Assembly: GCA_041690355.1 (NCBI GenBank)
Contig: JAWLHK010000025.1
Coordinates: 9,888 to 73,887, forward strand
Direction of reading: 5' to 3'
DNA from: JAWLHK01 sp041690355 [NCBI: bacterium]
GTDB lineage: Bacteria > J088 > JAWLBW01
DNA: 64,000 nucleotides
Shown: positions 1 to 10,779 of the stretch, piece after piece
Numbering within the stretch: position 1 is the first letter of the stretch
Layout of the letters: each line of letters begins with the position of its first letter
Notes under the pieces: generated by a model
Told to the model about the DNA's origin: nothing
The model's database searches: none
What the model saw: the letters and a program-made list of their open reading frames with translations, nothing else
Position numbers and translations under genes: made by a program

Positions 1-1460
1 ATGAGCTGATTCGTCGTGCCGAAAAGGCGCCACAGGGCGAGACCCGCCGACTTGCCGTCGATGCGGTAGAGGGCGAAGAAGCCGATGGCCCCCACGGCGG
101 CGAGGCTCGACAGATAGCGGTTCTTGAGGAAGTTGAGCTTGAACGTGTCGGCCATCTCTTCAATGTTGTAGCGCAGCAGGCGGGTCGCCGAGTCGAGCGA
201 CGTGAGTGCGTAGCTGACGACGATCAGGCTGATGAACGAAGCTCCGACATTGCGGGGAACGCCGGCGGATTCGAGGAAGCGGCTGCACCCTTCGATGAAG
301 ACGCCGATCTGCGCGGCGAGCCCCTGCACGGCGCCCCAGTTCGCGTAGCGCACCTGCCAGTCGCCGGTGTTGAGCAGGCCCGCCGTGGTCGCCAGTACCG
401 CCATGAGTCCGAGCAGCGATTCGCCGATCATGCCGCCGTAGCCGACAACGCGCGCATCGGTTTCTCTGTCGATCTGCTTCGCCGTCGTACCGCTGGAGAC
501 GAGGCTGTGAAATCCGCTCGCCGCCCCGCAGGCGACGACGATGAATACCAAGGGAATCAGGCTGGGCGCGCCTTCGGGATTCAGGCGCACCGCCGGCGCC
601 ACGAACTGCGGTTCGAGCAGGAAGAAGCCGACGTACAATCCCCCCAGGCCGAAGTAGAGCAGCAGGCTGTTCAGAAAGTCGCGCGGCTGCAGCAGGCTCC
701 ACACCGGCAGCACCGACGCCAGAAACGCATAGAACAGGAGGATGTAGCTCCACCCCGGGATTCCGGGGGCGACGCCGTGCTGGTTGAGCCGGGTGGCCGT
801 GACGAACGATTCGTTCTGGGCGAGCCCCACGGCGGCCAGGGTGAGCGCGAATCCGATGGGCGTCAGGATTTTCCACGACACCCCCTTCTTGAAGCCGAGC
901 CAGCCCATGATGGCCGCAACAATCATCAGCGCCGAAGACGGGATGACGGCTTCGGGAAAGTGGATGGGCGCTTCGGCCGGGGTCGGCGCCGGGCTGAACA
1001 GCGAGGCGATCACGTAGACGAAGACGCCCATGGCCAGGGCCACGAGAAAGAAGATGATCAGGTGGAAAAGGGTCTTGGCGCGCTTGCCGATGATTCCCTC
1101 GGCGAGAGCGCCGATGCTTTTGCCCCGCGCGCGCACGCTGAGCACGATCGAGCCCATGTCGTGCACGCAGCCGACCAGCAACGCCCCCACGACGACCCAT
1201 ACCATCGCCGGCAGCCATCCCCAGATGACGGCGACCGCGGGGCCGAGCATCGGCGCGAGCCCCGCGATGGACGCATAGTGATGGCCGAAGAGAACCGACC
1301 GGCGGGTGGGGACGTAATCGACCCCGTCGTGAAACCGGTGGGCAGGCGTCTTGAAATCCGCGCGAAGGCCGAAGACGCGCGTGGCCAGGTACCGGCTGTA
1401 GAAAAGGTAGCCGAGAATGTAGACGGCGATGGCGATCGCACCGGGAATGGCGGCGTTCAA
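1..1460 (-). CDS. cstA: Carbon starvation protein CstA (peptide/pyruvate permease family), 3' end off the window
   Basis: Inner-membrane transporter of the CstA/YjiY family, known for uptake of peptides or pyruvate when carbon runs low. The reverse strand reads continuously from a TTG at 1460 to the window edge. The family signature near residue 45 ([19 protein letters not shown]) is followed by [18 protein letters not shown], then many hydrophobic segments. The TTG start is chosen because GGAGG (1466-1470) lies five bases upstream and the first residues ([19 protein letters not shown]) already form a membrane segment. About 486 residues are visible; CstA proteins range from about 480 to 700, so the C-terminus is probably just outside. 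No operon partner is visible. Confidence 0.93.
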   Translation of the reverse strand, partial: MNAAIPGAIAIAVYILGYLFYSRYLATRVFGLRADFKTPAHRFHDGVDYVPTRRSVLFGHHYASIAGLAPMLGPAVAVIWGWLPAMVWVVVGALLVGCVHDMGSIVLSVRARGKSIGALAEGIIGKRAKTLFHLIIFFLVALAMGVFVYVIASLFSPAPTPAEAPIHFPEAVIPSSALMIVAAIMGWLGFKKGVSWKILTPIGFALTLAAVGLAQNESFVTATRLNQHGVAPGIPGWSYILLFYAFLASVLPVWSLLQPRDFLNSLLLYFGLGGLYVGFFLLEPQFVAPAVRLNPEGAPSLIPLVFIVVACGAASGFHSLVSSGTTAKQIDRETDARVVGYGGMIGESLLGLMAVLATTAGLLNTGDWQVRYANWGAVQGLAAQIGVFIEGCSRFLESAGVPRNVGASFISLIVVSYALTSLDSATRLLRYNIEEMADTFKLNFLKNRYLSSLAAVGAIGFFALYRIDGKSAGLALWRLFGTTNQL

Positions 1461-1562
1461 GAGAACCTCCGGAAGGCGGGGGAAAGCTCAGATTCTACCC
1501 AATCGATCGCACGGGGGGCCAGCCGGGTCCTTCCGGCCAGGGTGTTCAGCGCCGGGGGAGGG

Positions 1563-1724
1563 TCAATCCTCGAACGTGCAGGATTCGCCGCGGCAGCACT
1601 CGTCGATGTTGATGCGGCAATGTGAACACTGGCCATGTCCGTGCACCCAGACGATCGGGGCCGGCATGGCGCACCAGGGGCAGCGCCGGGCGTTTTCCGG
1701 GGCGAAGGGGTCCATGGACGTCAT
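1563..1724 (-). CDS. Small zinc-ribbon-like protein, 53 aa
   Basis: Reads MTSMDPFAPENARRCPWCAM at the start and has Cys pairs CPWC, CSHC and then ECC and SC near the end, so it is a likely zinc-binding micro-protein. An AGGA motif sits five bases before the ATG at 1724; a second ATG at 1715 is possible. It lies about 100 bases upstream of cstA on the same strand and could be cotranscribed with it. Function is unknown. The Cys spacing and ribosome binding site argue that it is real, but no family is recognised with certainty. Confidence 0.6.
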   Translation of the reverse strand: MTSMDPFAPENARRCPWCAMPAPIVWVHGHGQCSHCRINIDECCRGESCTFED

Positions 1725-1798
1725 TTTATCCTGATCGGTTGCCGGGAGCCCGGACAGCAGGCGCAGCCGGTCGCGCCCGTCCCCCGAAGAGGTTCAAG

Positions 1799-2035
1799 AT
1801 GGTTTCCATGGGATGGTTGGGACGTATCCGCGGGAAGATGGGAAGGAAGGTCAGGGCCGGTACCGGGGCCGAGGGTGCGCGCCAGCCCGCGCGTCCATAT
1901 ACGGGGCCTTCCTTTGCGCCGGGCGTCGGCCGTCCCCGCAATTCCGTCAAAGGTCCCCGGACGTGGGAAGAGGACAGGAAAACGGCGGTCAAGCAGGCTC
2001 AGGACGAAGCGCAAAGGCGACACCCCCGCGAGTAA
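1799..2035 (+). CDS. Hypothetical basic protein, 78 aa
   Basis: A short plus-strand frame beginning MVSMGWLGRIRGKMGRKVRA and ending in a charged helix-like stretch (TWEEDRKTAVKQAQDE). An AGAGG motif is seven bases before the ATG. It ends seven bases before the stop of the convergent membrane protein at 2042-2443. It has no recognised domain. The start signal and sensible charged C-terminus favour a real gene, but in such GC-rich DNA a chance frame of this length cannot be excluded. Confidence 0.35.
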   Translation: MVSMGWLGRIRGKMGRKVRAGTGAEGARQPARPYTGPSFAPGVGRPRNSVKGPRTWEEDRKTAVKQAQDEAQRRHPRE

Positions 2036-2041
2036 TCCCGC

Positions 2042-2443
2042 TCATCCAGGGCCGGTCGCCAGCCCGATGAGGCCGCCGATCAGGACCAGCGTCGTGATGA
2101 TGCCGCCCGCCACGAAGGCGATGACCGACAGCACGAGTCCGGCGACGGCCGACCGCCCGGCCCCTTCGCGTCGGCTGCGCGCTCCGGTCAGCATGCCGCC
2201 GAGGGCCACCAGCACGCCCACGAACGGAATCCACCAGGTCACGGCCGCGACGATGCCGAGTACCAGCGACGCCGTGGCCATGCGCTGATCTCCTTTGGAC
2301 GGGTGCAGGGGACGGGTGCGATACGGCCCGATCTCTTCGGCCGGGATGCGCGGCGTCTGCCGGCCCGGTTCGAAATAACGTTCCCCGGGGGTCGGCGGCG
2401 ACGGGGGGCGCTGCTCGGGCGCGCGGGGTTCAAGCTCGTCCAT
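2042..2443 (-). CDS. DUF4190-like small membrane protein
   Basis: 133 residues: a Pro/Glu-rich cytoplasmic N-terminus (about 1-53) and two hydrophobic helices (about 55-85 and 100-130) separated by a short basic loop (GARSRREGAGRSAVAGL). The layout of Ala/Gly-rich helices with a G-x-S/R loop resembles the DUF4190 family, whose role is unknown. GGAG lies about six bases before the ATG at 2443. It is downstream of the enoyl-CoA hydratase gene, but a terminator at 2569-2599 separates the two. Confidence 0.7.
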   Translation of the reverse strand: MDELEPRAPEQRPPSPPTPGERYFEPGRQTPRIPAEEIGPYRTRPLHPSKGDQRMATASLVLGIVAAVTWWIPFVGVLVALGGMLTGARSRREGAGRSAVAGLVLSVIAFVAGGIITTLVLIGGLIGLATGPG

Positions 2444-2568
2444 GCGGGCTCCGTTTCGCTTCCCGCTTCCGCAGGGCGGAACCGGGCGCGAGGAGAAGGT
2501 TCTCCTTCAACCTTGCCACGTGCCCGATGTCCATCCGAGTGTGGCCCGCCGGGGGGCGGCCGCGCACG

Positions 2569-2599
2569 AAAAAAGCCCCTTCTGCTGTCGAAGGGGCTT
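2569..2599 (-). terminator. Rho-independent terminator after the enoyl-CoA hydratase gene
   Basis: A perfect 10-bp stem (AAGCCCCTTC/GAAGGGGCTT) with a 7-base loop is followed, reading the minus strand, by a run of T residues (AAAAAA on the plus strand, 2569-2574). It lies 30 bases past the stop codon at 2629. Confidence 0.9.
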
Positions 2600-2628
2600 G
2601 AAGAGCGGGGGGGCCGTCAGGGTACGCG

Positions 2629-3411
2629 TCAACGCCCTTTCCACTCGGGCGGGCGTTTCTGGAAGAAGGCCATGACCCCTTCCATCGCATCCTCGGTCAG
2701 CATGTTCACGGTCAGCATGCCGTTGAGGTACTCCACCGCGTGGGCCAGATCCATGTCTTCCATCTGATAGAACGCCCGCCGCCCGAGCGCCATGATGATC
2801 GGGCTCTTCGACTTGAGCAGGTCGGTCATCTCCTGCACGGCCGCGTCGAGGCCGTCGCGGGGCACGAGACGATTCACGAGCCCCCAGTCGAAGGCTTCCT
2901 GCGGTTTGATCTTGCGGCCCGTCAGCAACAGATCAAGGGTGCGCTTGCGGCCCAGGTGGCGCTGGATGGTCGCGGCGATGACGTAGGGAAACAGGCCGAT
3001 GTTGATCTCGGGCGTGCCGAAATCGACGTCGTCGCGGGCGATGACGAAGTCGCAGGCGAGCATGAGTCCGAAGCCGCCGGCCAGGGCGTGCCCGTTGACG
3101 CGAGCGACCATCGGCTTTCCGAGGGCGGCCGCCTCCTTGAAGAATTCCGCGAACTGACGGTTCAGCTGATACCGGTCGAGATATCCGAGCCCGCCCCCGC
3201 CGCCGCCCAGGTCGCCGCCGGCGCAGAAAGCCTTGTCGCCCGCTCCGGTCAGTACGATGACCCGCACGGCCTCGTCGCCATCGGCCTGCCGCAGGGCCTC
3301 GCGAAGTTCCGCAACGACCTGCGGGCTGATGGCATTGCGGGCTTCGGGCCGGTTGATCGTGATCGTGGCGACGCCGTCGCGCACGTCGTAGAGAAGAACG
3401 GAAAAAGTCAT
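2629..3411 (-). CDS. Enoyl-CoA hydratase/isomerase family protein
   Basis: 260 residues, the usual crotonase length. It acts on CoA thioesters, probably in beta-oxidation or a related acyl-CoA pathway. Visible landmarks are ITINRPEARNAIS near residue 17, the first oxyanion-hole segment AFCAGGDLGG near 61, the second HALAGGFGLMLACDF near 107, and the acidic segment FGTPEINIGLFP near 131 where the catalytic Glu normally lies. A run of Gly (GGGGGG) follows the first oxyanion segment. The substrate cannot be told from sequence. It has its own terminator and lies 46 bases downstream of the SRPBCC gene, so the two may form an operon. Confidence 0.88.
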   Translation of the reverse strand: MTFSVLLYDVRDGVATITINRPEARNAISPQVVAELREALRQADGDEAVRVIVLTGAGDKAFCAGGDLGGGGGGLGYLDRYQLNRQFAEFFKEAAALGKPMVARVNGHALAGGFGLMLACDFVIARDDVDFGTPEINIGLFPYVIAATIQRHLGRKRTLDLLLTGRKIKPQEAFDWGLVNRLVPRDGLDAAVQEMTDLLKSKSPIIMALGRRAFYQMEDMDLAHAVEYLNGMLTVNMLTEDAMEGVMAFFQKRPPEWKGR

Positions 3412-3457
3412 CGCGGATGAACTCCTGGCAGGGATGGAAAACAGAAGGCGGGGCGGC

Positions 3458-4162
3458 CTAGTCTGCCGCGGGCGTCTCGGACGGCGCTCCCGGGGCCGGC
3501 TTCTCCGAAGCCGCCGCTTCGCGCACGCGTTTCTCGACGCGTTCCTTCATGGAGCGGGCGACGAGAATGGCCGTCGACGTCTGGATGGCCACTTCCATGG
3601 ACGGCTGTTGATTGATGAGGTAGCCGACCACGGCGCTCGTGCTCTTGATGTCGCTGACGAACGAGTAGAAGGCGACCGTGCGGCTGCCGCCGTCCACGGG
3701 CACGAGGTTCCACTCCCCCTCGGTGTACTCCAGTTCGCCGGCGGTGCGGATCCAGGCGATGCGGTGCGGGGGGAAAAGCGTATAGCGCAAGGAGTACTCG
3801 ATGCTCACGCCCAGCAGCGCGTTCAGCTTGACGCGGATGCCCAGATCGACGTCGACTTTGTCGCCTTCCTTCTTCACGACGTTCGACATCTCGGTCTGGG
3901 GAACGAATTCCCGGTACCGTGCGAAGTCGGTCATGACGTCCCAGACTGCCGCCGGTGGCGCATCGATGAGCACGCCGGCGGTAACCCAGGGGAGGCCCTT
4001 GGGCGCCTCTTCGACCATGATGAGCGGGCCGTAGGTGCCCAGCGCGATCAGCGTCTTCTCATCCAGGTTCTGAACGGGCAGACGCGGCTTCTCGGCTGCG
4101 GCGGGAAGCGGGGGCAGCAACAGGACGGCTGCGGAAAGCAGGGCTGCGGCGAGTCGGCGCAT
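3458..4162 (-). CDS. Exported SRPBCC (polyketide cyclase/START-like) protein
   Basis: 234 residues with a clear signal peptide (MRRLAAALLSAAVLLLPPLP, cleavage near AAA-EK). The mature part has the SRPBCC pattern: GVLIDAPPAAVWDVMTDFARY near residue 62 (strand then helix), a central antiparallel sheet, and a long C-terminal helix (VAIQTSTAILVARSMKERVE). These folds bind hydrophobic ligands such as lipids or quinones; the ligand is unknown. A GGAG site precedes ATG 4162 and a promoter (4193-4221) lies just upstream. The C-terminus is Pro/Ala-rich and probably disordered. Confidence 0.8.
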   Translation of the reverse strand: MRRLAAALLSAAVLLLPPLPAAAEKPRLPVQNLDEKTLIALGTYGPLIMVEEAPKGLPWVTAGVLIDAPPAAVWDVMTDFARYREFVPQTEMSNVVKKEGDKVDVDLGIRVKLNALLGVSIEYSLRYTLFPPHRIAWIRTAGELEYTEGEWNLVPVDGGSRTVAFYSFVSDIKSTSAVVGYLINQQPSMEVAIQTSTAILVARSMKERVEKRVREAAASEKPAPGAPSETPAAD

Positions 4163-4192
4163 CGGATCTCCGTGCGTAAAGGGAAGTCCGGA

Positions 4193-4221
4193 TTATACCG
4201 GACACCGGGAACGCCCGGCAA
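4193..4221 (-). promoter_or_regulatory. Sigma70-type promoter for the SRPBCC gene
   Basis: Minus strand: TTGCCG (4216-4221), 17-base spacer, perfect TATAAT (4193-4198), 31 bases before the start codon at 4162. Confidence 0.65.
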
Positions 4222-4335
4222 ACCGGCCGGCGGGCAGGCTCGGGCGACGAGTGGAATCGAGCCAACGTCTTGAAAAATCAAGAGAAGTGGATGTGGGTGG
4301 CCATTGCTCTGCCGGGCATCTAAAGAAATTAGTTA

Positions 4336-4364
4336 TTGACTTTAGTGAGCGCTCTTATTATGAT
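4336..4364 (+). promoter_or_regulatory. Strong sigma70-type promoter for the histone H1-like gene
   Basis: TTGACT (4336-4341), 17-base spacer, TATGAT (4359-4364), inside an AT-rich patch that stands out from its surroundings. The start codon at 4464 is 100 bases downstream, leaving a roughly 90-base leader. Confidence 0.75.
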
Positions 4365-4463
4365 ATCGGCAATTTTTTTCGGGGGCTTCCTATTCGAAAT
4401 GCCTTGCAGACGCTGCGCACCCGGCTCCGTGACGCAGCGAACCACTTAGTCAAGGGGAAGTCG

Positions 4464-5816
4464 ATGGCGCAGCGCAAAACAGCTTCGAGTCGGCCGGTAA
4501 AGAAAGCGGCCGGTGGCTCCAAAGCGAGTAAGACGAAAACGCCCGTTCGCAAGCCTGCGAACAAGGCCGTTTCGCGGAAGGCCGCCGCCAAGGCGCCCGC
4601 CCGCAAGGCGGCGAAGCCGGCAGTGCGCAAGTCCGCTGCCCAGGTGAAAAAGCCTGCCCCCAAGGCCGGGCCCGCTCCCCGGAAGTCAGGCAAGGCTCCG
4701 GCATCCCGGCCGTCCGTTCCGGCACGCAAGCCCGCGAAGGCTGCCAGGCCCGCGAAAGCCGCGAAGCCGGCGAAGGCTGTGAAGTCCGCGAAAGCTGCGA
4801 AGCCGGCCAAAGCTGCGAAGCCCGCGAAGTCGACGAAAGCCGCGAAGCCGAGGAAAGCTGTGAAGCCGACGAAGGCTGTGAAGCCGACGAAAGCTGTGAA
4901 GCCGACGAAGGCTGTGAAGCCGACGAAGGCTGTGAAGCCCGCGAAGGCTGCGAAGCCCGCGAAAGCTGTCAAACCGGCGAAAGCTGTGAAGTCTGCGAAG
5001 GCTGCGAAGGCTGCGATAACCGCGAAAACGTCGGCCAAAGGCTCCAAGGCATCTCAGCCATCCCGGCCGGTATCAGCCGCCCGCGCGGCGAAGGCTCCGG
5101 CCGCCAGGCCGAAAGCGCCGGCCAGGCCTGCCCCGGCTGCTTCGCGGCCGGGCTTCAGGGCGCCTGCCGCGAAAGCGGCTCCCCGGCGCCCCGCGGCGGG
5201 GACCATCGCCGAGACCAATCAGCAGGTCTCCGACGTTTATCAGCGGTTCGGCCTCGACCTCTACTACGAGGAGCAGGGGGGGCCTTATCCGACGCCGCCG
5301 CCGAGCCGGCGCGAGGTTCTGCCGGTCGCCGTCGAGTGGAAGGAGCGCCTGCGGCCCGGCGAACTCTACCAGATCTTCCGCCGCTTCGTCGACGCCAACG
5401 AGATCGGCAGCCGCCTGGTTCCCACGCTGCGCGAAGGCGCCGCCTGCATCCTCGAGTTCGAGGGCGACCCGCAGATTTACAAGATCGTCAAGCTGCGCGG
5501 CCGGGCGCTGTTCGAGCCGGGCCGACCCGCCCGGGCCGAACTCTTCGTTCGCCTGAGCCGTATCGCCGTCGAGTCGCTGCTGCGCCTCGACGCGACATCG
5601 CCCACGGCCTATATCGAGAAGTTTGCCGAGCTCCTGCGCGAGGCCGATCCCGACCAGGGCATCCAGCTCAAGCTGCTCTGCGGACAGGGCGAAGCCATGC
5701 GCAAGGGGTACCTGGGCATCGTCGCGGCCGGGGGCAAGCCGCTCGCCGACGCGCTGGTCGACCTGCAGTTCACGTTTCCGGCCGGCTTTCTGAAGCAGAT
5801 GTCGGGGCGCCGCTGA
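4464..5816 (+). CDS. Histone H1-like Lys/Ala/Pro-rich protein with C-terminal globular domain
   Basis: 450 residues in two parts. Residues about 1-250 are almost only K, A, P, with S, T, R and V, in runs such as KAVKPTKAVKPTKA, like the tails of eukaryotic histone H1 and bacterial AlgP/BpH1-type proteins, which bind DNA non-specifically. Residues about 255-450 are a normal mixed sequence (VYQRFGLDLYYEEQGG, GELYQIFRRFVDANEIGSRL) that I do not recognise. The start at ATG 4464 is preferred over an upstream GTG because AGGGGA lies just before it and the promoter at 4336-4364 would cut through the longer form. Probably a nucleoid-associated or polyanion-binding protein; the role of the C-terminal domain is open. 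Confidence 0.8.
   Translation: MAQRKTASSRPVKKAAGGSKASKTKTPVRKPANKAVSRKAAAKAPARKAAKPAVRKSAAQVKKPAPKAGPAPRKSGKAPASRPSVPARKPAKAARPAKAAKPAKAVKSAKAAKPAKAAKPAKSTKAAKPRKAVKPTKAVKPTKAVKPTKAVKPTKAVKPAKAAKPAKAVKPAKAVKSAKAAKAAITAKTSAKGSKASQPSRPVSAARAAKAPAARPKAPARPAPAASRPGFRAPAAKAAPRRPAAGTIAETNQQVSDVYQRFGLDLYYEEQGGPYPTPPPSRREVLPVAVEWKERLRPGELYQIFRRFVDANEIGSRLVPTLREGAACILEFEGDPQIYKIVKLRGRALFEPGRPARAELFVRLSRIAVESLLRLDATSPTAYIEKFAELLREADPDQGIQLKLLCGQGEAMRKGYLGIVAAGGKPLADALVDLQFTFPAGFLKQMSGRR
4850..4990 (+). repeat. In-frame 18-bp tandem repeats coding KAVKPT/KAVKPA
   Basis: Within the basic tail, an 18-base unit coding Lys-Ala-Val-Lys-Pro-Thr recurs at least four times in a row with almost no base changes, then continues in degenerate form. 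Such near-identical in-frame repeats can change copy number by slippage. Confidence 0.8.
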
Positions 5817-5902
5817 GTTTGCAAGGCGTTCCGTTTCAACGGCGGGTACTCCCACCATGCGCGCGCGAACTCCCTTATCATGGATAGAGAGCCGGCGGGT
5901 TC

Positions 5903-5931
5903 TTGACGGGTAGACCCCTTCGGTGTACCCT
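5903..5931 (+). promoter_or_regulatory. Promoter candidate for the cytochrome c gene
   Basis: TTGACG (5903-5908), 17-base spacer, TACCCT (5926-5931), ending 31 bases before the start codon at 5963. The -35 is good and the -10 is weak. Confidence 0.5.
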
Positions 5932-5962
5932 ACCCTTTTTTAACCCACGCGCGGAGAGTTTC

Positions 5963-6280
5963 ATGAAAGCTATCGTTGCGGTTCTCGGTGTTCTTCTGAC
6001 TGCCGGTGTGGCCCAGGCCCAGGATAATCCCGGTAAAGCCGTCTACACGAAGAACGGCTGCGTTGCCTGCCACGCCATCGGCGGCCAGGGGGGCAAGATC
6101 GGCCCGGCGCTCGACAAGGTCGGCGCCAAGGGCAAGGATTACATCCGGGAGTCGATCGTGCAGCCCGACAAGGTCGTGACGCAGGGCTTTGCCGCGGGCA
6201 TCATGCCCAAGACCTTCGAGAAGACCATCAAGCCTGAAGACATGACCAAGCTCGTCGATTATCTGGCGACGCTGAAGTAA
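5963..6280 (+). CDS. Monohaem c-type cytochrome, periplasmic
   Basis: 105 residues: signal peptide (MKAIVAVLGVLLTAGVAQAQ), then a single haem-binding CVACH near residue 34, and a distal Met ligand in GIMPKTF near residue 81, both in the order typical of class I cytochromes c. It should carry electrons in the periplasm. The ATG at 5963 is taken because it follows GGAGAG and begins the signal peptide; an upstream frame extension lacks both. It is a single-gene unit with a promoter at 5903 and a terminator at 6301. The donor and acceptor are unknown. Confidence 0.92.
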   Translation: MKAIVAVLGVLLTAGVAQAQDNPGKAVYTKNGCVACHAIGGQGGKIGPALDKVGAKGKDYIRESIVQPDKVVTQGFAAGIMPKTFEKTIKPEDMTKLVDYLATLK

Positions 6281-6300
6281 GCGGTCAGGCACCGTTTTCG

Positions 6301-6336
6301 CCCCCTGTTCTCCCTGGAGAGCAGGGGGTTTTCTTT
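6301..6336 (+). terminator. Rho-independent terminator after the cytochrome gene
   Basis: A GC-rich hairpin with CCCCCTG on the left arm and CAGGGGG on the right, followed by TTTTCTTTT, 20 bases past the stop codon. Confidence 0.88.
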
Positions 6337-6401
6337 TGGGCGGGTCTCCCCGGATCCGGCCGCTGAGCGAGCGCACGACTTCCGGTGGCGCAGCCGAATC
6401 C

Positions 6402-6417
6402 CTGATAAGATAATCAG
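6402..6417. promoter_or_regulatory. Dyad upstream of uvrA
   Basis: CTGAT-N6-ATCAG, 18 bases before the uvrA start and overlapping a -10-like GATAAT (6409-6414). Could be a regulator or SOS site, but it does not match the classical CTGT-N8-ACAG LexA box. Confidence 0.35.
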
Positions 6418-6435
6418 TTTGCCGGAGGGGCGTGC

Positions 6436-9248
<2,813 letters not shown>

Positions 9249-9249
<1 letters not shown>

Positions 9250-9665
9250 TGCGCCGCCGGGTCGTCGTCGTCGCCGGCGCCTGTTTGGACGGCGATCGCA
9301 TCCTGCTCGCGCGGCGGCCGGAGGGGAAACACCTGGCGGGGCTGTGGGAGTTTCCCGGCGGCAAGCTCGAGGCGGGCGAGAGCCCCGAAGCGGCCCTCGT
9401 CCGGGAATTCGAAGAGGAGCTCGGCGTGCGTGCCCGGATCGATTTGATTCTCGACGCCGTCCATTTCGCCTACGAAGAATTCGACCTGCTCATGCTGCTC
9501 TACGCCGTGGCCATCGAAGGCGACCCGCGGCCCGTCGAGGTGGCGGCCGTCGAGTGGTTCTCCTTCGCCGACGCGCTCCGCCTTCCGGTGCCCCCGGCCG
9601 ACGTTCCGCTGATGCAGCGACTCCCCCGATACGCGACCCTTCTTCGCGGTTCGGGTATCCTGTAA
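9249..9665 (+). CDS. NUDIX hydrolase, MutT-like (8-oxo-dGTP/nucleotide pyrophosphatase)
   Basis: 138 residues with a complete NUDIX box beginning GGKLEAGES near residue 37 and ending in REFEEELG, fitting Gx5Ex7REUxEExGU, and LWEFPGG just before it. MutT-type enzymes remove oxidised nucleotides such as 8-oxo-dGTP from the pool. The ATG overlaps the uvrA TGA (TGATG), so translation is probably coupled and the two repair functions are expressed together. Substrate preference cannot be read from the sequence. Confidence 0.9.
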
Positions 9666-9668
9666 GGG

Positions 9669-10703
9669 ATGCCTGCCGACCGTCTTCGCGCTCCCCTCCC
9701 ATTCCGCCTGCGTTACCGGGCCTTCGCCGGGCGACTGCGCGAGTGGCTGCGCCCGCCCCGCGAGCTCAAGTTCACCCGCTTCGGCTGGTTCTACCTGGTC
9801 GTGACCCTCGGGGTCGGCGTCGCGGCCATCAACACCGAAAACAACCTCATGTACCTGTCGCTCGGGCTGCTGCTCGGCCTGATTGCGGCCAGCGGCATGC
9901 TTTCTGAAATGGCCCTGCGCGATGTCGACGTGGGCACCCGTCATCCGCCCGACCCCGTCGCCGGCACCCCCTTTCTGTACGAGATGTTCGTGCGCAACGA
10001 AAAGCGCCGGCTCCCCTCGTTTGCCGTGACGGTCGAAGAGCTGGCCGACGACGGGGCGGTGCTCGGCGCCGGCTTCTGCTTTCGCGTCGCCGCCGGCGGC
10101 TCGGTCTCGCTCGCGGTCAAGGGGCTCTGGCCCCGGCGCGGCCGGGTCAGCGTGCGCCGCATCCGGGTTTCGACGCGGTTTCCCTTCGGTCTCTTCGAGA
10201 AGGCCCGCTACCTCAGCCGTCCCGGCGAAATCATCGTGCTGCCGGGGGCCCGTACCGGCGGCGGCGAAGCGCTCGCACCCCATCCGCGCGAGGGAGAGCA
10301 CGCGTCGGGCCGCGAAGGCCTGGGCGGCGAACTGTTCGCCATTCGTCCCTGGCAGTCGACCGACGGCATCCGCCGTATCCATTGGCGCAAGAGCGCCGGC
10401 GGGAGCGGCCTGCAGAGCAAGCTTTTCGAGCGCGAAGAGCGTCCTCGCACGGTGCTGGCCCTGGTTCCGGGCGGGACGCTGGATATCGAGACGGCCGTGG
10501 CCTCTGCCGTCGGCTGGCTCGGTGAGGCCGAGCGCAACGGCTTTGACGTGGGCCTCGTTGCCGGAGAGCGTATCGAACCGGCACCCGGCGACGCGCACCG
10601 CCTGCGCATGCTGCGGGCGCTGGCTCTTTTTGAGGGGGGCCCCCGCCCGCGGCTGCAGGGAGACGAAGTCGTGCTTTCCTATGCGGCCCGCTCCGCGCGT
10701 TGA
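9669..10703 (+). CDS. DUF58 family membrane-anchored protein
   Basis: 344 residues. A pair of membrane helices (about 38-78, WFYLVVTLGVGVAAINTENN and MYLSLGLLLGLIAASG) is followed by a beta-rich region and the DUF58 core GREGLGGELFAIRPWQSTDG with RRIHWRKSA near residue 233, the hallmark of this von Willebrand-A-like family. DUF58 proteins usually accompany MoxR AAA ATPases and transglutaminase-like proteins; neither is seen here. It starts four bases after the NUDIX stop, probably same operon. Biochemical function unknown. Confidence 0.85.
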   Translation: MPADRLRAPLPFRLRYRAFAGRLREWLRPPRELKFTRFGWFYLVVTLGVGVAAINTENNLMYLSLGLLLGLIAASGMLSEMALRDVDVGTRHPPDPVAGTPFLYEMFVRNEKRRLPSFAVTVEELADDGAVLGAGFCFRVAAGGSVSLAVKGLWPRRGRVSVRRIRVSTRFPFGLFEKARYLSRPGEIIVLPGARTGGGEALAPHPREGEHASGREGLGGELFAIRPWQSTDGIRRIHWRKSAGGSGLQSKLFEREERPRTVLALVPGGTLDIETAVASAVGWLGEAERNGFDVGLVAGERIEPAPGDAHRLRMLRALALFEGGPRPRLQGDEVVLSYAARSAR

Positions 10704-10728
10704 ATTGCCGCCTACCCTTGGGTAAACT
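10700..10728 (+). promoter_or_regulatory. Promoter candidate for the TPR protein gene
   Basis: TTGAAT (10700-10705), 17-base spacer, TAAACT (10723-10728), overlapping the end of the upstream gene and 52 bases before ATG 10780. Confidence 0.45.
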
Positions 10729-10779
10729 GTGTGGTCAATGCCCGGGGCGTGACCCGCCGGTTCGTGCCGTAGAGGTACC

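Noticed and set aside
160-1441. Minus-strand and plus-strand Arg/Pro-rich frames across cstA
   Set aside because: They lie in the wrong frame over cstA, whose true frame carries the family signature.
6402-6417. Classical LexA box before uvrA
   Set aside because: Sequence does not match CTGT-N8-ACAG; kept only as an unassigned dyad.
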